Origin: JBFJWU01 sp041623475 [NCBI: bacterium]
Lineage (GTDB): Bacteria > J088
DNA: 15,604 nucleotides
Assembly: GCA_041623475.1 (NCBI GenBank)
Contig: JBFJWU010000035.1
Coordinates: 1 to 15,604, forward strand
Reading direction: 5' to 3'
A program made the translations under genes and the position numbers. Under the pieces are notes generated by a model. That model was not told where the DNA came from. It saw nothing but the letters and a program-made list of their open reading frames with translations, and ran no database searches. Positions 1 through 8,100 of this stretch are shown piece after piece. Every line of letters starts with the position of its first letter. Position 1 is the first letter of the stretch.

Positions 1-995
1 GCAATCGTGTCCAGCTCGACCGTGGTTTCAAATGACACCTGCTGGCCAGCTGCATTGAGGGCCGTGACGCAGATTGTTTTGTCGCCGTCACCGGCCGACA
101 ACATCCAGGGGAGAGCAGCGGAAAATGTCTGCAACGGACCATACGTGCACGAATCACCTGACGCGACATCGCCCAGGCCCATTTGATTGGCGTTGAATGC
201 AGAGACCTGCAGGTTAATATTGCGATTCGCGACCAAGGCACCCTCGACAATATTGACGAAGCCGGTCAACGGCAGCAACGTGACCGTTTCGACGATGGCG
301 GGTTCTGCGTCGCCTGCCGTTTCGATGTCCGAGTCCGGAATTGATCGCTGTTCGCGGGTATAACCCTGGCGTTCGACTGTTACTTCAACGTTGCGGCTGC
401 GGCGCGGGACCCTTGTCTGGTAGCCGCCGTCAGCCCGAACGGTTGTATCTGCCCTGTCGAACGGGTTTTGCAGGTCAAGTCCCGCGTCCGGACAGGTCAA
501 GCCCTGTGGCGGAGTCGTATCCAGATCACCATCCAGTTCGATCGATGATCCGGTCGGGCGTTCGCCATCCGACAGGTCCACGTTTCCCTGGACGGGAATG
601 GTTTCCTGAAGCAGGACAATTGGATCCAGGGCTACGTTCTGGTCACCGTTGTTTACAACAGTTGCGACGGCAGAATCAAAGCCTTCTGCACCGACTGAAA
701 GTTGATAGGCACCCGGAACCAGTCCTGTGAACAAAAACGACCCGTCGTCATCGGTGTCCACCGTCTGTCCTTGATCCGGACCCGACAGTGTTATTGAAAC
801 TCCCTGGCATGCACCCAGCGCTTCCAATTCAACCGTTCCGGAAATCTGACCGGAATCGATAACGGCCGACGTTGCCGCGCTCGATGTCGCACTGGTTGTT
901 GCGGGGACCTCACGAATAATCTCAGTCGTCTTTTTGCCGCACGCGACTGTTGCATTCAGCGTGACCATTAGTACAATCAGTTTGCTCAGCTTCAT
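1..995 (-). CDS. Partial lipoprotein with carboxypeptidase-regulatory-like repeats
   Basis: The frame opens at ATG (993-995, minus strand) and runs off the left edge without a stop; 331 codons are visible. The N-terminus is a short basic and hydrophobic signal ending TVAC, with Cys19 as probable lipid-anchored residue (a slightly weak lipobox, Thr at -3). A low-complexity Thr/Ser/Ala linker follows (about residues 30-45). Then come at least two beta-sandwich units of the carboxypeptidase-regulatory/PEGA type: about 50-125 (DDDGSFLFTGLVPGAYQLSV is the diagnostic core) and about 129-215, which includes GYQTRVPRRSRNVEVTVERQ. The end that is visible looks like another extracellular beta domain. 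GGAGG lies 10 bases upstream of the ATG. It is probably an exported, surface or periplasmic adhesion or structural protein, but the specific function is not recognised. It is divergent from the next gene. Confidence 0.8.
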   Translation of the reverse strand, partial: MKLSKLIVLMVTLNATVACGKKTTEIIREVPATTSATSSAATSAVIDSGQISGTVELEALGACQGVSITLSGPDQGQTVDTDDDGSFLFTGLVPGAYQLSVGAEGFDSAVATVVNNGDQNVALDPIVLLQETIPVQGNVDLSDGERPTGSSIELDGDLDTTPPQGLTCPDAGLDLQNPFDRADTTVRADGGYQTRVPRRSRNVEVTVERQGYTREQRSIPDSDIETAGDAEPAIVETVTLLPLTGFVNIVEGALVANRNINLQVSAFNANQMGLGDVASGDSCTYGPLQTFSAALPWMLSAGDGDKTICVTALNAAGQQVSFETTVELDTI

Positions 996-1005
996 CTCGT
1001 TCGGG

Positions 1006-1045
1006 CCTCCATCGGGCGATTCAGCAGATTCTGTGGCTTATTCTA
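1006..1045 (-). promoter_or_regulatory. Likely -10 element and RBS of the leftmost lipoprotein gene
   Basis: On the minus strand a TAGAAT hexamer (1040-1045, 5 of 6 matches to TATAAT) lies about 45 bases before the ATG, and GGAGG (1006-1010) serves as ribosome binding site. No convincing -35 is visible at 17 bp. Confidence 0.3.
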
Positions 1046-1100
1046 GTCGGGTGTGCAAATGCGCATGGAAAAAATATTACCGTCGCGGGACACTGTTGTT

Positions 1101-1349
1101 ATGAAAACGGTTCTTGCAGACATTACGACCGGCAGCGGCAAGCAATATGCGATGGTTGTGACGATGTTGTATGACTCGGCAGACGGGTGGTCCGGCTTTG
1201 TGTCGCTGACAAATGAGCGGATCGACGAAGCGACCGAAGGTGCCCTGTTGACGTTTCGGCTGCCTGATGGGCGCGGCGGCCAGGCCGTTGTGACCGATGT
1301 CGAGAACGGTCGGGTTATTTCTTTCGAAGGTACAGGGCCGCTGGCCTGA
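1101..1349 (+). CDS. Small hypothetical protein (82 aa)
   Basis: This short frame encodes a compact protein with a coherent beta-rich pattern (YDSADGWSGFVSLTNERID, then GALLTFRLPDGRGGQAVVTD) and no signal peptide or membrane segment, so a cytoplasmic protein is expected. I do not recognise the family. The start is uncertain: GTG 1053, ATG 1059, ATG 1065 and ATG 1101 are all in frame. I prefer 1101 because GGGA (1087-1090) lies 10 bases before it, because the extra N-terminal residues look non-protein-like, and because the longer versions would run into the divergent promoter region. It is the only gene between the divergent lipoprotein gene and the iron operon and does not share the Fur-controlled promoter. 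It could be spurious, since the opposite strand is also open here. Confidence 0.5.
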   Translation: MKTVLADITTGSGKQYAMVVTMLYDSADGWSGFVSLTNERIDEATEGALLTFRLPDGRGGQAVVTDVENGRVISFEGTGPLA

Positions 1350-1405
1350 ATCCCGCACAGTTCAGTTTGATCACTGCCGGTCCGACGGCAAACCCACCAG
1401 GCTAA

Positions 1406-1434
1406 TTGACAACGATTATCAAGAAGCGTACACT
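1406..1434 (+). promoter_or_regulatory. Sigma-70-type promoter of the iron operon
   Basis: A perfect -35 TTGACA (1406-1411) is followed by a 17-bp spacer and TACACT (1429-1434, 4 of 6 matches to TATAAT). Transcription would begin near 1441, leaving a leader of about 77 bases before the FTR1 start. The -35 overlaps the first Fur-like box and the start site lies just before the second. Confidence 0.6.
1407..1421 (+). promoter_or_regulatory. Fur box 1 of the iron operon
   Basis: TGACAACGATTATCA matches the 7-1-7 Fur consensus TGATAATNATTATCA at 12 of 14 positions. It covers the -35 hexamer, so bound Fur would block RNA polymerase when iron is plentiful. Fur control is also what the downstream genes (FTR1, imelysin, receptor) would predict. 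Confidence 0.7.
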
Positions 1435-1446
1435 GCGTTTTCTAAT

Positions 1447-1461
1447 TGAAAACGGTTTTCA
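1447..1461 (+). promoter_or_regulatory. Fur-like box 2 of the iron operon
   Basis: TGAAAACGGTTTTCA is a perfect 7-1-7 inverted repeat and matches the Fur consensus at 10 of 14 positions. Its centre (1454) is 40 bp from that of box 1 (1414), close to four helical turns. It lies just downstream of the expected transcription start. Confidence 0.55.
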
Positions 1462-1517
1462 TTTTCACTAAGGGATCGGGATTGACTCAATCCCGGGGCC
1501 GAAGACAAGGAAACATA

Positions 1518-2366
1518 ATGGCATCAGCATTATTGATTACCCTTCGAGAGGGGCTTGAGGCCGCGCTGATTATCAGCATCATCCTGGCTTACCTGACCCG
1601 GATCGGACAGGGACATCAGTCGCGACTGATCTGGCAGGGGTTCTGGTCGGCGATTGCGACCAGCGCTGTCGTCGGCGCGATCCTGTTCTTTACGATCGGC
1701 GAGTTCACCGGTGCAGCCGAAAAGATTTTTGAAGGCATCGCCATGGTAACGGCGGCTGCGTTGTTGACGTGGATGATCTTCTGGATGCGGGGCCGGGCCC
1801 AGTCGATCCGCTCGGATCTGGAGGCAGGGGTCGATCAGGCATTGCAGGCGGGCACTGGGTGGCCAATTTTTGTGCTGGCATACATTTCCGTCGCCCGGGA
1901 AGGGATTGAAACGGTCGTGTTCCTGTTTGCAGCCAGTCGTGAAGATACGGCGGTTGCGACATTTACAGGCGCGGCAATCGGACTGGTGATCTCTGTCGGC
2001 ATCGGTGTCGCCCTGTACCGCGGAATCCGGGTCCTGAATTTGAAGACGTTGTTCCAGGTCACCGGTCTGTTGCTGATCTTGTTTGCTGCCGGTGTCTTTG
2101 CCCACGGGATTCACGAGTTCCAGGAGGCAGGAACGCTGCCCGTATTTGTCAAGGAAGCCTGGAATACGAACCACATTCTGCACGACAAGGGCACAGTCGG
2201 TTCGTTGTTGCGAGCCGCGTTTGGATACAACGGCAATCCGACATTGCTGGAGGCCGTCGCGTATTTCGGTTATCTGTTGCCAGCTTTGTTCTTTTATTTT
2301 CGTCCTCAGTCCGGAGCCGCAGCAAACACAGCGCATTCGGTTGCCGCTGATGGCGGAGCCAGCTGA
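1518..2366 (+). CDS. efeU: FTR1/EfeU-family high-affinity iron permease
   Basis: This is an inner-membrane iron permease of the FTR1/EfeU family, 282 aa, the usual family length. Both signature motifs are present: REGLE (residues 10-14, first membrane segment) and REGIE (residues 127-131), whose acidic residues bind iron in this family. Other family landmarks are TWMIFWMR, HEFQEAG and FGYNGNPTLLE near the C-terminus. About seven hydrophobic segments can be seen. I chose ATG 1518 because AAGGA (1507-1511) sits 6 bases upstream and because the protein then begins directly at membrane segment 1; the frame extends upstream to a TTG at 1446, but that would overlap the second Fur box. It is the first gene of a Fur-type operon, 25 bases before the DUF4856 gene. 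In EfeUOB systems the partner EfeO contains an imelysin domain; here a separate imelysin lipoprotein is two genes downstream. Confidence 0.95.
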   Translation: MASALLITLREGLEAALIISIILAYLTRIGQGHQSRLIWQGFWSAIATSAVVGAILFFTIGEFTGAAEKIFEGIAMVTAAALLTWMIFWMRGRAQSIRSDLEAGVDQALQAGTGWPIFVLAYISVAREGIETVVFLFAASREDTAVATFTGAAIGLVISVGIGVALYRGIRVLNLKTLFQVTGLLLILFAAGVFAHGIHEFQEAGTLPVFVKEAWNTNHILHDKGTVGSLLRAAFGYNGNPTLLEAVAYFGYLLPALFFYFRPQSGAAANTAHSVAADGGAS

Positions 2367-2391
2367 TTTTGATTGATTCAGGAGGGTTCTG

Positions 2392-3891
2392 ATGAACATT
2401 AAACTACGACTAAAAGCATCAGCCGCGTGTCTGTTACTGACCGCGAGTCTGGCGGCAACTGGCTGTCACAACAGTGGCTCCCGCCAGGAGGTTGTGGTCA
2501 ACACTGACCACGTGTCGGTAACCAATGTAACGGTTCCGGATACCTACGACTTTGCATCGAAATTAACCGTTGGCACGAGCAGTGTCAGCTACACGGGGCA
2601 GGTCCAGCGACAATTGCTGATCGCTGGACTGAAGGCACACATTGATGGCCTGGGGGCGCGGGCGGATATTGGCGTGCTGTCCGAAGTTGAAGTGACGCAG
2701 GAGTTTCTGGGCTTTTTCGATTTCGATCCGGACACCAATGGAGACCTGGACATTCCAATAGTTACCGAACCCGACGCTCTCCAGAATCGGTATACAGATG
2801 TATCTGGCAGCAACCTGCGCGAGAAAATCGCAGGTAACGATCCGGTTGGCCAACACCGTGACTGGGCAACCGACATGATCGGCTGGGTTCAGGCCGGGGT
2901 TGATACGCCTGAAAGCCTGGTCGAGACCTGGTTTGAGGAGCTTGCCCAACGGGTTGCTGATCATTCATTGAATGGACCCGCGACTGCCGCAGTCGGAACT
3001 ACGTGGGTCACGCTGGAATCGCCCACGGTATCCAGCGAGGGATTGGACTATGGACAGTTGCTGGCCAAGTTCCTGGCAGGTGCGGTGGCGTATTCGCAGG
3101 GAACTGATGACTATCTGGATACCGATACGGCTGGCAAGGGGACTCTGGCGGACAACACCGGACCTGATGACGACGGGGACCCATACACGGCGCTGGAGCA
3201 TGCCTGGGACGAGGGGTTTGGCTATTTCGGTGCTGCGCGTGATTACCTGGCCTATACAGACGAAGAAATCGCAGGCAAGGGGGGGCGTGAAGAGTACCAA
3301 AACGGCTACCACGATACAGATGGGGACGGCAGGGTTGACTTTAGATCCGAGTACAACTTCGGCCATTCAGTCAACGCAGCCAAACGGGACCTGGGTAGCA
3401 CGGATACGTCCAGAACAGACTTTACGCGCCAGGCGTGGGATGCGTTTGTGACCGGTCGTGCATTGATTGCCGCGATTGTTTCGACGCCGACCGAGGCCCA
3501 GCAAATGGAGCTGGATTCGCTGGCGGAGGCGGCGCGACTGAGCTGGGAACTGGCCATTGCGTCGACGGTGATTCACTACATCAACGAAACGCTGGCAGAT
3601 GCCCAGAGCCTGGAAGCAGACCCGGATATGGACTGGGAGCGACTGGCCGGCTACGCAAAGCACTATTCCGAGTTGAAGGGCTTTGCGTTGTCGTTGCAGT
3701 TCAATCCGGTTTCGATGATGTCGCAAGACGACCAGATCAGAATGCATGACTTGATTGGCCAGGCACCTGTGCTGGCGACTGGGACAACATTGACCAGGTT
3801 CCAGGATGACCTGACGGATGCCAGGACATTGATTCAATCCGTCTACGGCGATGGGAACGGCTTTACAGATGACGCGGTAGCAGCGTGGTAG
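2392..3891 (+). CDS. DUF4856-family lipoprotein
   Basis: The 499-aa product has a lipoprotein signal (LLLTASLAATGC) and is probably anchored facing the periplasm. The body resembles DUF4856: YDFASKLTVGTSSVSYTGQ near the N-terminus and HAWDEGFGYFG at residues 270-280. DUF4856 proteins are known as neighbours of imelysin proteins in iron-related loci, though their biochemical role is unknown. Three acidic stretches stand out, including DFDPDTNGDLD and DTDGDGRVDF (residues 308-317), the latter with the spacing of a calcium-binding EF-hand or thrombospondin-3 loop. AGGAGG (2380-2385) lies 6 bases before the ATG, the best ribosome binding site in the operon. Its end overlaps the start of the imelysin gene, implying translational coupling. 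The family call rests on recalled motifs. Confidence 0.8.
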   Translation: MNIKLRLKASAACLLLTASLAATGCHNSGSRQEVVVNTDHVSVTNVTVPDTYDFASKLTVGTSSVSYTGQVQRQLLIAGLKAHIDGLGARADIGVLSEVEVTQEFLGFFDFDPDTNGDLDIPIVTEPDALQNRYTDVSGSNLREKIAGNDPVGQHRDWATDMIGWVQAGVDTPESLVETWFEELAQRVADHSLNGPATAAVGTTWVTLESPTVSSEGLDYGQLLAKFLAGAVAYSQGTDDYLDTDTAGKGTLADNTGPDDDGDPYTALEHAWDEGFGYFGAARDYLAYTDEEIAGKGGREEYQNGYHDTDGDGRVDFRSEYNFGHSVNAAKRDLGSTDTSRTDFTRQAWDAFVTGRALIAAIVSTPTEAQQMELDSLAEAARLSWELAIASTVIHYINETLADAQSLEADPDMDWERLAGYAKHYSELKGFALSLQFNPVSMMSQDDQIRMHDLIGQAPVLATGTTLTRFQDDLTDARTLIQSVYGDGNGFTDDAVAAW

Positions 3892-5099
3892 TGGTTGGTG
3901 GCCGCCGTCCCGTTTTCCTGACGTTCGCAATGGTTATTGCTGCCGCCACTTTGGCGCAGTCCGGATGTGTAACTGACAGCGGGTCGACAGGGCCGGATCC
4001 GGCGCCAGGCAGCTACGATCGATTGGCACTGGTCAATGACGTTGCCACCAGGGTTATCGCGCCAGCGTATGCGCAGGCAGCGACCCAGGCAGCGGCCCTG
4101 GTGACTGCCGTTACGAAATGGAAGTCTTCGGTGTCCGGTGCGGATGCATTGACCACAGAGACACTTGGCGATGCTCGTCAGGCGTGGCTTGACACGATGA
4201 GCCGATGGCAGGTCATAGAAGTTGTCCAAATGGGGCCCGCCGCTCCTCCAGGTGCGGATCCTGCCGGCGCCGGGGGCAGGGACGAAATTTATTCCTGGCC
4301 GACGGTCAATCCATGCCGGGTGGATCAGGAAGTCGCGGCGAATGAATTCGAGTCAACTGATTTCATCGAACAGTCGCTGGTCAATGTTTATGGTCTGGAT
4401 GCACTGGAATACCTGTTGTTCAACGACAGCATGGCCAATACATGCCCGGAGTCCGCAAATCTGAATGTGACCGGTGAATGGGATGCCCTGGGCCAGGCCA
4501 CAATTGCCAATCGTCGTGCTGGATACGCGGTGGTCGTCGCAGAAGATATCGAATCCAGGGCCAGGGAGCTGAATGCGTTCTGGGCGGACAACGCCGGCAA
4601 CTTGACGGGCAACGGGAGCACATCGGTTTACGGGGACGTTGATGCTGCCGTGAACGCCCTGTTCCGGGCTCTGTTTTATGTCGAATCGGTCGTGCAGGAT
4701 GAGAAGCTTGCAATTCCGGCAGGCATCGTGGCGACTTGTCCTCAGGAGACCTGTCCCGAACTGGTTGAATCACCCTGGTCCGGTGTGCCTGGTGCGCACG
4801 TGCGAACGAATCTGGAGACTGTCTTTGAGGTGATGTTTGGTGGCGGGCACGATTTTGAGGCGGCGTTGAAAGAGCTGGATGCCGCAGAGCTGGCCGGGCA
4901 ATTGCGAGAGTCCCTGGCGATGGCCGTTTCAGCCGCGTCGGAGACACCGGTGGACTACAGCGCCGCCCTGCGGGATGATCCGGATGCCCTGGACTCACTG
5001 CACGCCAGTGTGAAAACGTTCAACGATCTGTTGCGTGGCGAGATGGTTGTCCGGATGATGCTGCAGATTCCATCTGAAGCCGCAGGAGATACAGACTGA
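3885..5099 (+). CDS. Imelysin (peptidase M75)-family lipoprotein
   Basis: The product, about 404 aa, has a lipoprotein signal ending LAQSGC and an imelysin-like all-helical body: IAPAYAQAATQAAALV, then RQAWLDTMSRWQVIEVVQMGP, EIYSWPTVNPCRVDQEV and VYGLDALEYLLF. Such proteins are iron-regulated periplasmic factors related to EfeO; peptidase activity is doubtful for most. The GxHxxE metal motif reads GLDALE here (residues 170-175), with Asp in place of His. Cysteines in NPCRVDQ, NTCPES and TCPQETCPE could form disulfides in the periplasm. Two GTG codons can start the gene: 3885, overlapping the DUF4856 stop by seven bases, or 3891, overlapping by one base. Neither has an independent strong ribosome binding site, so translation is probably coupled. 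The next gene begins five bases after the stop. Confidence 0.88.
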   Translation: MVVVGGRRPVFLTFAMVIAAATLAQSGCVTDSGSTGPDPAPGSYDRLALVNDVATRVIAPAYAQAATQAAALVTAVTKWKSSVSGADALTTETLGDARQAWLDTMSRWQVIEVVQMGPAAPPGADPAGAGGRDEIYSWPTVNPCRVDQEVAANEFESTDFIEQSLVNVYGLDALEYLLFNDSMANTCPESANLNVTGEWDALGQATIANRRAGYAVVVAEDIESRARELNAFWADNAGNLTGNGSTSVYGDVDAAVNALFRALFYVESVVQDEKLAIPAGIVATCPQETCPELVESPWSGVPGAHVRTNLETVFEVMFGGGHDFEAALKELDAAELAGQLRESLAMAVSAASETPVDYSAALRDDPDALDSLHASVKTFNDLLRGEMVVRMMLQIPSEAAGDTD

Positions 5100-5104
5100 C
5101 CGCC

Positions 5105-8100
5105 GTGCGCGATTGGCGGGACATCCTCGCAGGAATTGCCGCCCCGCTGCAATCATTTGCAGATCCGGGTCAGCGACTGTTCTGGCTGGCCTTGATCGGC
5201 AGCCTTGTGCTGGCATTGTTTGTGTTCGTGATGACCCGGCCCAGAGGGCGACCCATCCGTGGGTCAGACTTCCTTGCGTTTCTGTTCCCACGAGACGTCT
5301 GGCTGCACCCGTCAGCGCTGATGGACGTGCGACTGATGTTTGCCAAGGCGGCTCTGCGGACAGTGTTTGTTGCTCCCTGGGCCGTTTCTGCGTACGGATT
5401 GGCCGTTGCCACAGCGTCGATACTGAACCACCATTTTGGACTGGCGGACGACAGCACCTGGCCCTCGGTTTGGGTCACAACTGTATACACAGTCGTGTTA
5501 TTCGTGGCGTGGGATGCCAGTCGATACCTTGTGCATCGCCTGATGCACCGAATCCCGTCATTGTGGGAATTTCACAAGGTGCACCATTCGGCAGAGGTCC
5601 TGACCCCATTTACCCTATACCGAACCCATCCCGTCGAAAGTTTCCTGTTCACTTTGCGTGGGACGCTGGTCACGGGCCTGGTGACCGGCGTGTTCTTCTA
5701 TCTATTTCAGGGCCAGGCCGTTGAGGCCCAGTTTCTGGGTGTGAATGCACTGGGATTCCTGTTCAATGCCGCCGGGGGCAACCTTCGGCATTCTCACATC
5801 TGGTTGTCGTATGGTCGCCGATTGGAGCACTTGCTGATCAGCCCGGCGCAGCACCAGATCCATCACAGTAGTGACCCACGCCATTTTGATCGAAACTTCG
5901 GGACCTGGCTGGCAATCTGGGACTGGGTCGGTAATAGCCTGGTGGTTACCGATCGGCACCAGCAAGCGCTTCGGTTTGGCGTTGGTGATGACCAGCAGAA
6001 CCACGATCCGCGCAGCGTTACGTCGGCACTGGTTGGACCGGTGCGGACCGCGATCGGTCGTGCCGCAGTGACGATGACGTTGAAGCCGGCGGCATTGGTC
6101 CTGACGGTCGCAACAATCGTTCTGATTGCCGTGAATGCGTGGGGGCAGTCGGTAACGGATTCATCGGTGGGTGCCCCGGTTGAGCAGGCGGCCGGACCGT
6201 TGACCGATTCTGATCCTGAACCATTTATTTTCGTACCGGACGGGACCGAAACCGGGGCTGAACAGGTGACCGGGTCAGCTTCGCCGGCAGCGCCGCCTGC
6301 GTACGACTTGCGATTGGACACAATTTCGATCATTGGTCGTGCCGCCGATTTGCCACGGATAGCCGGATCAGCGCATGTCGTTGGCCAGAGCGAGCTGGAG
6401 CGGAATGAAAGTAACGACATCCACGATGTCCTGGGTTCGACACCAGGTGTATACGTCCGAGGTGAAGACGGATACGGTCTGCGCCCAAATATCGGGCTGC
6501 GAGGAGCTAACTCGGATCGAAGCGCAAAGATTACGTTAATGGAAGACGGCATTCTGATCGCTCCTGCCCCGTATGCAGCTCCGGCGGCCTACTACTTTCC
6601 CATGCCGACCCGGTTGGTTGGTGTTGAAGTATTCAAGGGCGCCGCGTCGACCAGGTATGGTCCCAACACCATCGGTGGTGCGATCAACCTGAAAACGCGG
6701 CCAATCCCATATGAGCCCGAAGGAGAGGTGGACGTGTCCTGGGGTGTCAATCGAACCGGCAAGGTCCACGGGCATTGGGGTGGCACATATGACGGCCTGG
6801 GCGGTATGGTTGAGGCGGTCCATTTGCGGACACGCGGATTCAAGGATCTGGATGGCGGGGGCACTACCGGGTTCGAGAAGTACGACACGATGGCGAAGCT
6901 TCGGTACAGCTCTGATCCTGGCAACAGGCTATTCCAGCAGATCGAGTTCAAAACTGGATTTGGAGTCGAGGAGGGCGGTGAGACGTACCTTGGGCTGACC
7001 GACGCTGACTTTGCGGCGACGCCTTACCGTCGATACGCGGCAAGCAGGCGGGACCAGATCCGCTGGTGGCACAGCCAGGGGCAGGCCCGTTACTTCCTGG
7101 CCCGGGGGGACTTGTTTGACGTGCAGGCGACGGTCTATCGAAATGATTTCAGTCGCGACTGGCGCAAATTGAACGGGTTTCGCGGGAATGCCGACCTGAA
7201 GCAGGTCCTTGCCCAACCGGACGACGGCAGGAATGCGGTACTTGCCGGGATTCTTCGGGGTGACCAGGATACGGCTACGAATGATGAAGTTCTGCTGATC
7301 GGCAGCAATGATCGCCGGTTCGTTGCCCAGGGGCTCGCTGTCCTGTCGCACTGGCGACCAACGTGGGGCGAAATCGAGAACGAATTCGAATTCGGCCTGC
7401 GATTCCACCACGACACCATCGAGCGGGAACACACTGAAGAAGGCTATTTGATGCGGGGCGGCCAACTGGTTGCCGAAGGTACCCCGGAAGACACGACGAC
7501 GCGCAATCGCGGAGCCGTATTCGCGACCGCGTTGCACGTTCATCAGCAACTGACCTGGCGGAAACTGATGCTGACGCCGGGCGTTCGTGTTGAGTTGATC
7601 GACCGATCATTCCGGAATCGCCTGGATGGTTCCGGTGACGGCGACCTGGATGCAGTTGTTGTCCCCGGCGGTGGTGCCAGTTACCAGGTCATCGATCCGC
7701 TGACCGTATTTGCGGGGATCCACAAAGGGTTCAGTCCGGTATCGCCGGGCCAGCCTGACAGCGTTGAGCCGGAAGAAAGCGTTAACTATGAAATCGGCAC
7801 GCGCCTGGTGAGGGGCGATCTGTACGCCGAGGCGATTGGATTCTTCAATGACTATCGAAACCTGACCGGCGAATGTACGCAGTCGAGCGGGTGTGACCTG
7901 CGCCTGTTGAACCAGCAGTTCAATGGCGGGCAAGTCAACGTTGCCGGCATCGAATTGCTTGCGTCGCAGGCCATTAATTTCGCCGGTGGCTGGGGCTTGC
8001 GTGGCGACGGGGCGTATACATTTACCCGTTCAGAGTTCCAAACGTCATTTTCGTCGCTGAATCCCCAATTCGGCGAAGTTGAGAGCGGGGACCGTTTGCC

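Noticed and set aside
341-730. A 129-codon + strand frame inside the leftmost lipoprotein gene
   Set aside because: Arg- and Pro-rich shadow of the minus-strand lipoprotein, without ribosome binding site or recognisable domain.
1375-1390. TGCCG/CGGCA stem after the small hypothetical gene as a terminator
   Set aside because: Only five base pairs with a six-base loop and no T tract.
1530-2399. A 289-codon open frame on the minus strand opposite the iron permease gene
   Set aside because: Its translation is rich in Gln, Arg and Cys with no domain or export signal, and the opposite strand clearly encodes FTR1 with both REGxE motifs.
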